Shown one piece after another: positions 25,671 to 34,198 of a stretch of DNA of 53,516 bases. The stretch covers positions 1-53,516 of the forward strand of contig JAZSPN010000068.1 in NCBI GenBank assembly GCA_045537495.1, written 5' to 3'. This DNA comes from UBA1425 sp045537495 (lineage in GTDB: Bacteria; Bacillota; Clostridia; Oscillospirales; Acutalibacteraceae). The notes under the pieces are model-generated. The model was not told the DNA's origin, did no database searches, and saw only the letters and a list, made by a program, of their open reading frames with translations. Numbering within the stretch: the first letter of the stretch is position 1; each line of letters begins with the position of its first letter. Position numbers and translations under genes: made by a program.

Positions 25671-27716
25671 TTAGTTTTGTTTGCGGATAAGGCTTGCCTT
25701 TGCCTTTTTCAGAACAAGCGAATCGTCGAGATTTGCCTTCGGTGCATTTTCTATAATATGTATACTGCCGTTTTCCGCTATTTCGATAAGATTAAGCTCA
25801 GAAAGAGCATCGAGTGACAAGAGCACGGGACAAACTCCGCGACGAAGGTTGTCCGTTTCGATGCAAAGCTGATCGGAGCTTCTGAACTCACCGCCGTGAG
25901 AACGCAACGACTTGTATATTTTTCCGATAAAATCTCTGTCGGGAACAAGTGAGGAAAACGGTTCCGACGGGGCATCGCCTCTGCGAAGATCGTAGTATGC
26001 ACGTATACCTTTGAGATGCTCTTCGTGGTCAAAGGAAGAAAAACGTATCGACTTTATCAGTATGCTGACACGTGTTTCGCCCATGTAGGTGTTTGCATCA
26101 AGCGTAACGGCAAGATCAACAAGGCTTCCCGTCGGGAACGGAAAATCGTTCGGGGATACACCGAATTTAACTGCACTTATATGAGCGTTGTTTTTTGAGA
26201 GATTAAGACGGATATGTTTACCGCCCGACAGCGGAGTTATGCCGTCTATTTTCATTTTAAAAAGACCGAAAACGGGGGTAGGGTTGGAAGTACCGAAGGG
26301 CTGTAAGACGGACAGCGAATGAAGAATATCCGTCGAGATACCGGAAGGATTGAGCTTCATGTCGATTCGCTGAACGGGAAACGGCATTTCGATATTGCGG
26401 GCATATTCGTTTATTGCCTTTCTGAAAGCATCGATGTCGGAGCTTTCGAGCGTTATGCCGGCGGCAAGAGTGTGTCCGCCGAATTTAATAAGCGTTGAAG
26501 AAACTGCCGAAAGAGCATCGAAAAGTGAAAATCCGGGAAGACTTCTGCCGGAGCCTTTGGCGATATCACCGTCACGTGAGATGATGAGGCAAGGTCTTCC
26601 GTACTTTTCAACGATACGTGAGGCAACGATTCCGATAACGCCCTGATGCCAGCCTTCACCGTCACAGACGATGATTTTATCGAGTGCCATATCGGGATTT
26701 TCTTCAAGCTGACCTACGGCAAGATCGAGAATATCGTTTTCGACTTTCTGACGCTTCTGGTTGCAGACCTCGATTTCCTCGGCGAGATAGGAAGCGGCTT
26801 CGTCATCGTCGCAAAGGAGCAGTTGAAGAGCCTGCATTGATGAACTCATACGTCCTGCCGCATTAAGACGCGGAGCTATGGTGAAAGCGACCGACAAAGA
26901 GTTAAACGGCTTATCGAGGTTGCCTGCACACCGCCTTATCGCAAAGATGCCGGGACGGGGTTCCGTGGATATTTTTTCGATACCGTGACTGACGATTTTT
27001 CTGTTTTCGCCGACGATGGGAATGATATCGGCTATGGTGCCGACAGTTACAAGGTCGGAAAATTCTTCGAGCATTTCTTCGCTTTCACCGCCTTCAAGTG
27101 CGCATACGAGCTTGAAAGCGACACCGACTCCCGCGAGCTCTTTGAAGCGTGAAGGACAGTCGGGACGGTGAGGATTGACCACGGCACAGGCGGCGGGGAT
27201 GACATCTCCGGCGCGGTGATGGTCGGTGATTACGAGATCTATGCCGAGGCTTTTTGCGTATTCCGTTTCGGTGACGGAGTTGATGCCGTTGTCAACGGTG
27301 ATGATAAGCTCTGCACCGCCTGCATAAAGTCTGTCGATGACGTCGTTGGAAAGACCGTAGCCCTCTTCACGTTTCGGCAGATCGTAGAAGAAGTTGGCTT
27401 CACGTATTTCGAGATACGAGCAAAGAAGTGCGGTTGCGGTGACACCGTCGGCATCGTAGTCGCCGAAAATGGCGATACGCTCAAAATTATCAATTGCACG
27501 GTTAATTCTTTCAACGGCAAGATCCATGTCGATGTATGAAAACGGATCACTCAGCTCAATGTCTTCAAAGAAGAAGAATTCGTTGATCTGCTCATCGGAA
27601 ACCAGACCTCTTGAAACGGCAATCCAAGCGGCAAAGGGGTCGATATTGTGTTTTTGAGCAATCCTTGCGACAAGATCCTTGTCACATTCGGAAACCTGCC
27701 ATTGTTTAACAGCCAT
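25671..27716 (-). CDS. recJ: Single-stranded-DNA-specific exonuclease RecJ
   Basis: A 681-residue DHH-family 5'-3' exonuclease used in recombination and mismatch repair. Motifs: FGDYDADGVTATALL (motif I, about residue 79 on), LVITDHHRAGD (DHH), VGTIADIIPIVGENR, APRLNAAGRM, and in the DHHA1 domain GEGWHQGVIGIVASR and GRSLPGFSLFDAL with a GGH segment. An OB-fold and a C-terminal Firmicutes extension follow. It sits directly upstream of relA. All active-site aspartates I expect are visible. Confidence 0.93.
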   Translation of the reverse strand: MAVKQWQVSECDKDLVARIAQKHNIDPFAAWIAVSRGLVSDEQINEFFFFEDIELSDPFSYIDMDLAVERINRAIDNFERIAIFGDYDADGVTATALLCSYLEIREANFFYDLPKREEGYGLSNDVIDRLYAGGAELIITVDNGINSVTETEYAKSLGIDLVITDHHRAGDVIPAACAVVNPHRPDCPSRFKELAGVGVAFKLVCALEGGESEEMLEEFSDLVTVGTIADIIPIVGENRKIVSHGIEKISTEPRPGIFAIRRCAGNLDKPFNSLSVAFTIAPRLNAAGRMSSSMQALQLLLCDDDEAASYLAEEIEVCNQKRQKVENDILDLAVGQLEENPDMALDKIIVCDGEGWHQGVIGIVASRIVEKYGRPCLIISRDGDIAKGSGRSLPGFSLFDALSAVSSTLIKFGGHTLAAGITLESSDIDAFRKAINEYARNIEMPFPVQRIDMKLNPSGISTDILHSLSVLQPFGTSNPTPVFGLFKMKIDGITPLSGGKHIRLNLSKNNAHISAVKFGVSPNDFPFPTGSLVDLAVTLDANTYMGETRVSILIKSIRFSSFDHEEHLKGIRAYYDLRRGDAPSEPFSSLVPDRDFIGKIYKSLRSHGGEFRSSDQLCIETDNLRRGVCPVLLSLDALSELNLIEIAENGSIHIIENAPKANLDDSLVLKKAKASLIRKQN

Positions 27717-27747
27717 TGATTCACGTTCCTTAACTTATGATAGAAGA

Positions 27748-29013
27748 TCAGTTGGCGAGGGCCTGTTCGATATCCGCGATGATGTCGTCGACGTTTTCGA
27801 TGCCGACGGAAAGACGGAGAAGATCGTCGGGAACACCGCACTCGATGAGCTGTTCGGGGGTAAGCTGTCTGTGCGTGGTGCCGGCGGGATAGAGTACGCA
27901 GGTACGGCAATCGGCAACATGAGTTGCGATGGTTGCAAGGCGGAGATTATCCTGGAATTTCGTGGCGGCATCACGGCCGCCCTTGATACCGAAGGAGATA
28001 ACACCGCTTGTGCCCGAGGGCATATATTTCTGAGCGAGGTCGTAGTATTTGTTTCCGGGAAGACCGGGATAGTTTACCCATGCCACTTTTTCGTGGTTTA
28101 AGAGATACTCGGCAACCTTCTTTGCATTCTGACAGTGACGTTCAACGCGAAGGAAGAGCGTTTCGAGTCCGAGGTTGAGAAGGAATGCGTTGTGGGGAGA
28201 GGGGATAGAGCCGAGGTCACGCATGAGCTGAGTAACCGCCTTTGTGATGTATGCGGCTTTACCGAAGCGTTCCGTATAAACTACACCGTGGTAGGAGTCG
28301 TCGGGAGTTGTAAGACCTTGGAACTTATCGGAGGAATTCCAGTCGAAGTTACCGCTGTCAACGATGACACCGCCTACACTTGTTGCGTGACCGTCCATGT
28401 ATTTTGTGGTGGAGTGAATGACGATGTCGGCACCGAATTCAATGGGACGGCAGTTTACGGGAGTGGGGAAGGTGTTGTCGATGATGAGGGGAACACCGTG
28501 AGCGTGGGCAACCTTCGCGAAAAGAGAAATGTCGAGAACGGTCAGCGAAGGATTCGAAAGAGATTCGGCGAAGACGGCCTTTGTATTCTCTTTGAAAGCT
28601 GCATTGAGCTCTTCTTCGGTGGAATCGGGGGATACGAAGGTAAAATCAATGCCGAGCTTCTTCATTGTTACGGAGAAGAGATTGAATGTTCCGCCGTAGA
28701 TGGCAGCGGAAGCGATAACGTGATCGCCTGCACCCGCAATATTGAATACCGAGAAGAAAGAGGCTGCCTGTCCCGATGAAGTGAGAACTGCACCGACACC
28801 GCCTTCGAGAGCGGCTATTTTAGCGGCAACGGCATCGTTGGTGGGATTCTGGAGTCTTGTATAGAAATATCCTTCCGCTTCAAGGTCGAAGAGCTTGCCC
28901 ATGGCTTCGGATGATTCATATTTAAAAGTTGTGCTCTGATAAATGGGGAGAACTCTCGGTTCACCGTTTTTGGGAGAATAGCCTGCGTGCAGGCACTTTG
29001 TTTCAAAATTCAT
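27748..29013 (-). CDS. metY: O-acetylhomoserine aminocarboxypropyltransferase (sulfhydrylase)
   Basis: A 421-residue Cys/Met-metabolism PLP enzyme. It starts MNFETKCLHAGYSPKNGEPRVLPIYQSTTFKY, has the PLP-stacking YTRLQNPTNDAVAAKIAALEGG and the lysine motif IHSTTKYMDGHATSVGG. It makes homocysteine from O-acetylhomoserine and sulfide, or methionine with methanethiol. The MetY branch is supported by the NxxFxTxxLHAGY opening and length over 420. The ATG overlaps the kinase stop as TAATG with AAGGAG upstream, so translation is coupled to the kinase. That link to the kinase and GRE is unusual for metY; metF and metH lie in another operon at 38559-41756. Confidence 0.92.
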   Translation of the reverse strand: MNFETKCLHAGYSPKNGEPRVLPIYQSTTFKYESSEAMGKLFDLEAEGYFYTRLQNPTNDAVAAKIAALEGGVGAVLTSSGQAASFFSVFNIAGAGDHVIASAAIYGGTFNLFSVTMKKLGIDFTFVSPDSTEEELNAAFKENTKAVFAESLSNPSLTVLDISLFAKVAHAHGVPLIIDNTFPTPVNCRPIEFGADIVIHSTTKYMDGHATSVGGVIVDSGNFDWNSSDKFQGLTTPDDSYHGVVYTERFGKAAYITKAVTQLMRDLGSIPSPHNAFLLNLGLETLFLRVERHCQNAKKVAEYLLNHEKVAWVNYPGLPGNKYYDLAQKYMPSGTSGVISFGIKGGRDAATKFQDNLRLATIATHVADCRTCVLYPAGTTHRQLTPEQLIECGVPDDLLRLSVGIENVDDIIADIEQALAN

Positions 29014-30371
29014 TATAAACACTCCTTGTTGGTAATAAGTTTTTGTGCATCGGCAATACTGCTCTTGATATTGCATGCAGTCATTGCAAAGAGCGCCGCT
29101 CCGAACGAAGCCTCTTCCGTATGGGAGGGGGTTATGGCGTTCATACGGAATCGGTCGGCATACATCTGACGGAGAGCTTTATTTTTGCGAAGACCGTTAC
29201 CCGAGCAGACAAGAGTTGTTCTGTCGCCGTGGGAAGAGGATGTATACATATCGTAAAGCTCCGTTACCATGCCGTTCATCACCGAAAGAATCAGATTTTC
29301 GGGAGTAAAGTTGGAAACTGAGATGTTTTCGATTTTTCCGCGAAGAGAGGGCTCTTCTCTCGTTCCTGCAAATCGGGTGTCGGCAAAGAGGGGCTCCGAG
29401 GACGGAGTGTACGAGGAAAGAAAAGCGTCTATTGCGGGATAAGCACTTCCGGCATCTTCCCCCGTGACGAACGAAGCCGTCGCACGTAAGAACTTTTCAA
29501 GTACGGCGAAAGCTCTGCCGCCGCAAAGAGAAGAGCCGACACAGAGATATTTATCGGAAAAGCAGGGACGGATTTCCATGCCGCTGTCGGAGCAGTTTTC
29601 GGTGAGGAAAGATACCTGACCGCCCGTTCCGAGATTTACGAGAACACTGTTTTCCATGTCGGAAACGGAGCCGAGGAAGCTTGCCTGATTGTCGCCGATG
29701 GCGCATGTAACGGGAACGGAGTCTTTATACATTCCGACGACCTCGAAATCCTTCGTGACTTCGGGGAAAAGGGAAATGTCGAGACCGCATTTTGCAATGG
29801 CGTCTTCATCGAAGCGAAGCTTTCTAAGGTCGAAAAGACCGAAGCTTGCGGCATCCGAGGTGTGAACGACGGGAGCGGTGTTACCGCAGAGCTTCATGGC
29901 GAGGAAATCGTGGATTGTACAGAATTTTACTGCCGACGGCGGAACAAGAGAGTTTTTCGCGTGGAAGAAGTAGGTGCATGCACCGAAACCGCTTGCGGTT
30001 TTGTAACCCGTGATTTCGCTCATGTAGGAAGCGTAGGTGTGTGTTCCGTCAAACGGCTGATTTCCCGATTCGTCCTGCCATATGTACAGAGGACTTACGG
30101 AATTACCGCTTTTGTCGCAGTAGAGAATACCGTGCATCTGACCGGTGATTCCGATGCAGGCGACGGGAGAAAATTCTTTGTAGAGCTCATCGATGATGTC
30201 GGTGCACTTGCCCATGATGAGCATGGGACTTTGCACCTTTTCGTAATCGGCACCCGTGCTGATGAAGGTGTCGTTGGCGACGCTTATACAGCGCTTGATT
30301 TCACCGCTGTCACTGTCGGTGACGACGGCGCAGATCGTGGTGGTGCCGATGTCAATTCCGATAACGTTCAT
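29013..30371 (-). CDS. FGGY-family carbohydrate kinase, sedoheptulokinase-like
   Basis: A 452-residue ASKHA-fold sugar kinase. The phosphate-1 loop is IGIDIGTTTICAVV; ITGQMHGILYCD, IWQDESGNQP, ASGFGACTYFF and IHDFLAMKLCG lead to HTSDAASFGLFDL, and the ATP-binding part has NLGTGGQVSF and CSGNGLRKN. The QMHG, TGFG and DAASxGxFD pattern resembles sedoheptulokinase (SHPK) more than xylulokinase or glycerol kinase, though the substrate is not proven. It is followed by metY with overlapping codons and preceded 20 bases upstream by the GRE. A phosphorylating step before or after the GRE reaction is an inference. Confidence 0.85.
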   Translation of the reverse strand: MNVIGIDIGTTTICAVVTDSDSGEIKRCISVANDTFISTGADYEKVQSPMLIMGKCTDIIDELYKEFSPVACIGITGQMHGILYCDKSGNSVSPLYIWQDESGNQPFDGTHTYASYMSEITGYKTASGFGACTYFFHAKNSLVPPSAVKFCTIHDFLAMKLCGNTAPVVHTSDAASFGLFDLRKLRFDEDAIAKCGLDISLFPEVTKDFEVVGMYKDSVPVTCAIGDNQASFLGSVSDMENSVLVNLGTGGQVSFLTENCSDSGMEIRPCFSDKYLCVGSSLCGGRAFAVLEKFLRATASFVTGEDAGSAYPAIDAFLSSYTPSSEPLFADTRFAGTREEPSLRGKIENISVSNFTPENLILSVMNGMVTELYDMYTSSSHGDRTTLVCSGNGLRKNKALRQMYADRFRMNAITPSHTEEASFGAALFAMTACNIKSSIADAQKLITNKECL

Positions 30372-30391
30372 ATTTTCAGTCCTTTCGGTTT

Positions 30392-32758
30392 TCAGCAGCT
30401 TATGGAAGTAGAGTTGAGATCAAGACGTTTTATGATATCCTGCTGAATTGCGGGAGAGAGATCGAGGAAGTTAACGAATGTGCCGTGAATACGCATGATG
30501 TAAACCCCGTTGGGAGCGTACTTTTTCGGATCGGCAAGAACCTTGCGGAGAGTATCGGGAGTTGTAACGTTAACATAGAGATAGAACGGAGAAACTCTGT
30601 CGTTCTGAGGATTGAAGAAAAGAGGAGTAATTACGCGGTTTTTGAATTCGATGCCCTTATCACCGTAAGTTTCACCGCGGAAGAACTTGGGATCGATACC
30701 GAAGTGAGAAGCGTAACCGCCGTTGAATTTTTCAAAGGGAAGCTTCATCGTTGAAAGAATTCTGAAGCCGAGACCGTTACCTGCTTCACCGAAGAGAGGA
30801 TCGATACCGTAGTTGATCTGTTCTCTCGACTTTCTTCCGTCGGGAGTTGCGCCAACCCAGTAACCGTAGAGAAGGTGAGTCGAGGGACTGCTCCAGTCGG
30901 GACGGAAGGAATTTCCGAGATAATTCTTCTTGGAAGCAACGATATCCGAAATGCGGTTTGCGATTTCGACAGCTTCACCGTCCGCCGTATCGTCATTATT
31001 GCCGAACTTGGGGCACGATGCAAGGAACGAGTGAAGCTCATCGTATCCTTCAAAGTTGTTTCTGAGAGCGTCAATAAGATTTTCGGCATCTTCGGGACGT
31101 TCTTCAATAAGGCGGTCGATGGCAATGAATGAGTCGGCAACAACGGAAAGACCGTGAATAAGACATCCGCTGCCGTTGTATTTTGTACCCTGACGTGAGG
31201 GATGACGTGCATCAATACCGCTTTCAGCACCGCCGAGGAATGCCGAAAGGAACGGTACACGGAGATTCGAAAGAGCTACGGAAGCGCCGTTGGCGGCTTT
31301 TGTCATGAGCTCAGCATAATGCTCTGCATTCTTATAGAAAGCGGAACGGATATTTTTAAGAAGAGTGAGAGCATCGGTTTCTTCGCACACGGTACCGATT
31401 TCGGCACCCGTGATGAGAGATTTACCGCCGTTGAGCGTAAGCTCGAGAACCTTCGGGAGGTTGAACCAGCTGTTCGTTGTGTTTGCGTTGTCCCTGCCCA
31501 TGATGAGAGGCTCCTGACAGCCTGCTACCGAGTAATCGGCAAGATCCTCCTTGACGACACCGTTTCTGCCGAGTGCCGTGAATACGGAATCGTCGTTGAA
31601 GAGTGACGGAGTAAGGCAGCCGGGTGTGAAGAAGAAGCGTCCCATTTCACGGTAAAGCTCATCGGGAGTATTCTTGTGAAGCTTTATGGAGAGAATGGGC
31701 TGAGGAAGATTCATGTCGTAGTAAGCATCGAGAATACCGTAGGTGGTGGGGTTGGTAAGATCGTTTCCGTTCTCATCCTTACCGCCGAGAAGTATGTTCT
31801 GGCTTATAGCCCAGCTTCTGTCACCGACATTGTAGAAGGTGAGGAAATGCTCAAACAGTGCAGTGACCTCTTCTCTTGTTTCACCGCTCATTGCACGGTA
31901 AGGCTCAAATATTCTGTCCGCGTTACCGACGGAGAAGGCGAAGGGGTTGGGAGCCTGTTCAAGACACATACACTGCCAGAGAAGAAGGTAGGACTGGATA
32001 GCCTCGTAAAGGGATTCTGCACCGTTTGCGGGAACTTTGCGAAGCGTCGATGCCATGAAGCGAAGATGCTCAGCACGCTCACCGTCGGCAGTTTTTGCCT
32101 GAGCTTCGGCAATATCGGCATAACGGTTTGCAAGCTTTACGGAAGCTTTAAGAGAAATGATGATAGCTTCGAACGTCGTCTTCTTTTCATCGTCGGTTTC
32201 ATTTTCAAGACGTGAAGCGATATCGTCGATAATCTTGTTTACGCCGTATCTGAGAGCGGGACGGAAATCGGGGATGAGATGTCCCGTTACCTGTTCGATA
32301 AAGAAAGCGACTTCTGCCGTGTAAGCTTCGTTTTCTTCGTAAACCTTGGAAAGAGAAGAAACGTAATCACCGTTCTTGGTGTAATTGCGAAGAGAATCGA
32401 TACGTTCCTTGGTGAACTCGTCGCTTATCTGGATATCGTCGAAAATAGCAGTCGGATCGCAGTAACCGCTGAAGGTTTCAACCTTGAAGGCGGGGTTTAT
32501 GAGTGCGTATGTACGTGCGAAAGCATCACGCTGAGTACCTGCAAAAACAGCATTGTCGCTGATGGAAAGAGGAATATCTTCGATGATTCTGTCGAGGGCG
32601 AGTGCGGCGGAAGTTTCCTTGTCATCGCATTTATTGTCTTCGTCGGAGCGTCGCGCGGCTTCACGTGCGAGGAACCAGCCGTCAAGACGGGTTAAGGCGC
32701 GTTCTTCTTTAAAGAGCTTTTTTGCCATTTCGGAAATTTTTTCGTAAGAATAGATCAT
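30392..32758 (-). CDS. Divergent glycyl radical enzyme with non-canonical radical loop
   Basis: A 788-residue pyruvate formate-lyase superfamily protein. The thiyl loop reads SVAGCQEPLI, with Cys414 and Glu416, the dehydratase/lyase signature. The C-terminal loop that should read RVxGYSxxF is instead MRIHGTFVNFLDLS: Arg, Gly (about residue 759) and the last Phe are kept, but Tyr-Ser is Thr-Phe. The Gly radical is probably still formed because a dedicated activase gene sits immediately upstream. The start at 32758 has AAAGGA 9 bases upstream; the in-frame start at 32791 would overlap the activase. Neighbours are an SHPK-like kinase and metY. Substrate unknown; there are no microcompartment genes. 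Confidence 0.88.
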   Translation of the reverse strand: MIYSYEKISEMAKKLFKEERALTRLDGWFLAREAARRSDEDNKCDDKETSAALALDRIIEDIPLSISDNAVFAGTQRDAFARTYALINPAFKVETFSGYCDPTAIFDDIQISDEFTKERIDSLRNYTKNGDYVSSLSKVYEENEAYTAEVAFFIEQVTGHLIPDFRPALRYGVNKIIDDIASRLENETDDEKKTTFEAIIISLKASVKLANRYADIAEAQAKTADGERAEHLRFMASTLRKVPANGAESLYEAIQSYLLLWQCMCLEQAPNPFAFSVGNADRIFEPYRAMSGETREEVTALFEHFLTFYNVGDRSWAISQNILLGGKDENGNDLTNPTTYGILDAYYDMNLPQPILSIKLHKNTPDELYREMGRFFFTPGCLTPSLFNDDSVFTALGRNGVVKEDLADYSVAGCQEPLIMGRDNANTTNSWFNLPKVLELTLNGGKSLITGAEIGTVCEETDALTLLKNIRSAFYKNAEHYAELMTKAANGASVALSNLRVPFLSAFLGGAESGIDARHPSRQGTKYNGSGCLIHGLSVVADSFIAIDRLIEERPEDAENLIDALRNNFEGYDELHSFLASCPKFGNNDDTADGEAVEIANRISDIVASKKNYLGNSFRPDWSSPSTHLLYGYWVGATPDGRKSREQINYGIDPLFGEAGNGLGFRILSTMKLPFEKFNGGYASHFGIDPKFFRGETYGDKGIEFKNRVITPLFFNPQNDRVSPFYLYVNVTTPDTLRKVLADPKKYAPNGVYIMRIHGTFVNFLDLSPAIQQDIIKRLDLNSTSISC

Positions 32759-32777
32759 AGCTAAAATCCTTTCTATT

Positions 32778-33638
32778 TCATGTACGGACAAGCGAAATAC
32801 CGCTGTCTGTCAAAGTTTTACAGAATAATCCGAATGCTTCGTCGCTGACGAAAGCATCGTTCACGGTATATTCCATACCGCATTGGTACCATTTATCCTT
32901 ACCGTATTCATGGTATCGGAGAACTTCAAGGTGAAGTCCGTCACCCGACAAAGGTTTCAGGATTTTCGCGAACCTTTCCGCATCGGAAGGGGAAGCGTTG
33001 AAGCCGTTTATCAGCGGAATACGGACAAGAAGCTGATTTCTCGCAAGAAGAGCCGATCTGATGTTGGAAACAGTGTTTTCGTTCGAAAGACCGACGGCTT
33101 TTCTGTGAATTTCGGAATCGTGATGCTTAAGGTCGATTATGAGGTAATCGATATCGGGAAACAGCTCGGGCAAATGAGGATGACTGCCGTTTGTTTCGAG
33201 AGCCGTGTTGATACCCTCGGAATGAAGCTCATGAAGGAGAACTTTCAGCGCCTCGAACTGAACGGTGGCTTCGCCTCCCGTGAAGGTGACACCTCCGCCG
33301 TCAAAGAACATGAGCGAGGACTTTCTGACCTCGGAAAGAACGTCGTCGACGGTATGCTCGGTACAGCTCAGACGAAGAGCGCGGTTATTGCCGGCAAGGC
33401 AGTCACGTGAGCAGTCGGAACACCTTGAAGCGTCGGGAAAACCGTCTTTTACGGCGCCGAAGGGGCAAAGTGAATCGGCGGAGCTGTCTTTTGCGATGAT
33501 ACTCCCGTTTATCGGGATGCTTTCGGGGTTTGAACACCACGGACAGTGCATCGTGCATCCCTGCAGATGGTAAACAAGTCTGTTTCCGGGACCGTCCTGA
33601 GAGAAATTAAACCCTTTTTGTAAAATCTTAACTGTCAT
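32778..33638 (-). CDS. Glycyl radical enzyme activating protein with reduced cluster domain
   Basis: A 286-residue radical SAM activase, first gene of the GRE-kinase-metY operon. The SAM cluster motif CTMHCPWC is at C28, C32 and C35, and the glycine-rich GGGVTFTGGEATV and ALETNGS motifs follow. The inserted domain is reduced: instead of two four-Cys ferredoxin motifs it has one CPFGAV, one CSDCSRDC and a lone later Cys, enough for at most one conventional auxiliary 4Fe-4S cluster. The -35/-10 promoter at 33678-33706 lies 40 bases upstream. Its likely target is the adjacent GRE at 30392-32758. Confidence 0.92.
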   Translation of the reverse strand: MTVKILQKGFNFSQDGPGNRLVYHLQGCTMHCPWCSNPESIPINGSIIAKDSSADSLCPFGAVKDGFPDASRCSDCSRDCLAGNNRALRLSCTEHTVDDVLSEVRKSSLMFFDGGGVTFTGGEATVQFEALKVLLHELHSEGINTALETNGSHPHLPELFPDIDYLIIDLKHHDSEIHRKAVGLSNENTVSNIRSALLARNQLLVRIPLINGFNASPSDAERFAKILKPLSGDGLHLEVLRYHEYGKDKWYQCGMEYTVNDAFVSDEAFGLFCKTLTDSGISLVRT

Positions 33639-33677
33639 AAATAGTTAGACCTACCAGATTAAAATATTAATAATACA

Positions 33678-33706
33678 ATAATAACGTATTTTTATCTTCG
33701 ATACAA
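33678..33706 (-). promoter_or_regulatory. Promoter of the second GRE operon
   Basis: On the minus strand TTGTAT (33701-33706) and TATTAT (33678-33683) are separated by 17 bases in a very AT-rich spacer, about 40 bases before the activase start. The match is 4/6 and 5/6. It diverges from the rnpB promoter 100 bases away. Confidence 0.5.
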
Positions 33707-33807
33707 TAGAAAATGCAAATTTTTTGAAACTTTTTAAAGATTTTTTTCAGGGGAGTATAAATATTGAGAAAAAACTGAAAAAATATGTTGAGTTTTTGAG
33801 TTATTGT

Positions 33808-33836
33808 TTGACATATTGATAAAAATAAATTACAAT
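33808..33836 (+). promoter_or_regulatory. Strong sigma-A promoter of rnpB
   Basis: Perfect -35 TTGACA (33808-33813), 17-base spacer, -10 TACAAT (33831-33836). It starts transcription at about 33842, exactly where the first strand of RNase P helix P1 begins. Confidence 0.9.
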
Positions 33837-33841
33837 ATAAG

Positions 33842-34184
33842 AATGAGCAGACCGGGCAGTCGCGGGCATGCATTGCATGCGTGAGGAAAGTCCGGGCTCC
33901 GCAGAGCGGGACAACGGCTAACGGCCGCCGAGGGTGACCTTAGGGAAAGTGCAACAGAGATATACCGCCCGATTTTCGGGTAAGGGTGGAAAGGCGAGGT
34001 AAGAGCTCACCGGCGTGAAGGAGACTTCACGGCCATGTAAACCCTGTCCGGAGCAACATCGACCGAAGCAGACGCTTGCTCGGCGCAGTCTTCGACGGAT
34101 GGCGAAAGTTTGTCGGCAACGGCAAACGTAGAAAGATGATTGCCTTAAAAGACAGAACCCGGCTTACAGGTCTGCTCATTTTTT
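33842..34184 (+). ncRNA. rnpB: RNase P RNA, bacterial type A
   Basis: The catalytic RNA of RNase P, about 343 bases, which matures tRNA 5' ends. The ends pair as helix P1: AATGAGCAGACC (33842-33853) with GGTCTGCTCATT (34169-34180). Conserved cores are GAGGAAAGTCCGGGCTCC near the 5' end, AAAGTGCAACAGAGA in the middle and ACAGAACCCGGCTTA near the 3' end. P1 followed by a six-T run (34179-34184) doubles as the terminator. The short open frame 33667-33873 on the other strand overlaps it and is not a gene. Confidence 0.97.
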
Positions 34185-34198
34185 GAGGAGAGTGCTTT

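Noticed and set aside
24402..25817. 471-residue plus-strand open frame across relA and recJ
   Set aside because: Antisense to conserved relA motifs; its length is due to this genome's codon bias, and no domain is recognisable.
33667..33873. 68-residue minus-strand open frame upstream of rnpB
   Set aside because: It overlaps the rnpB promoter and 5' end, is Phe/Ile/Lys-rich as expected of AT-rich spacer, and has no ribosome binding site.
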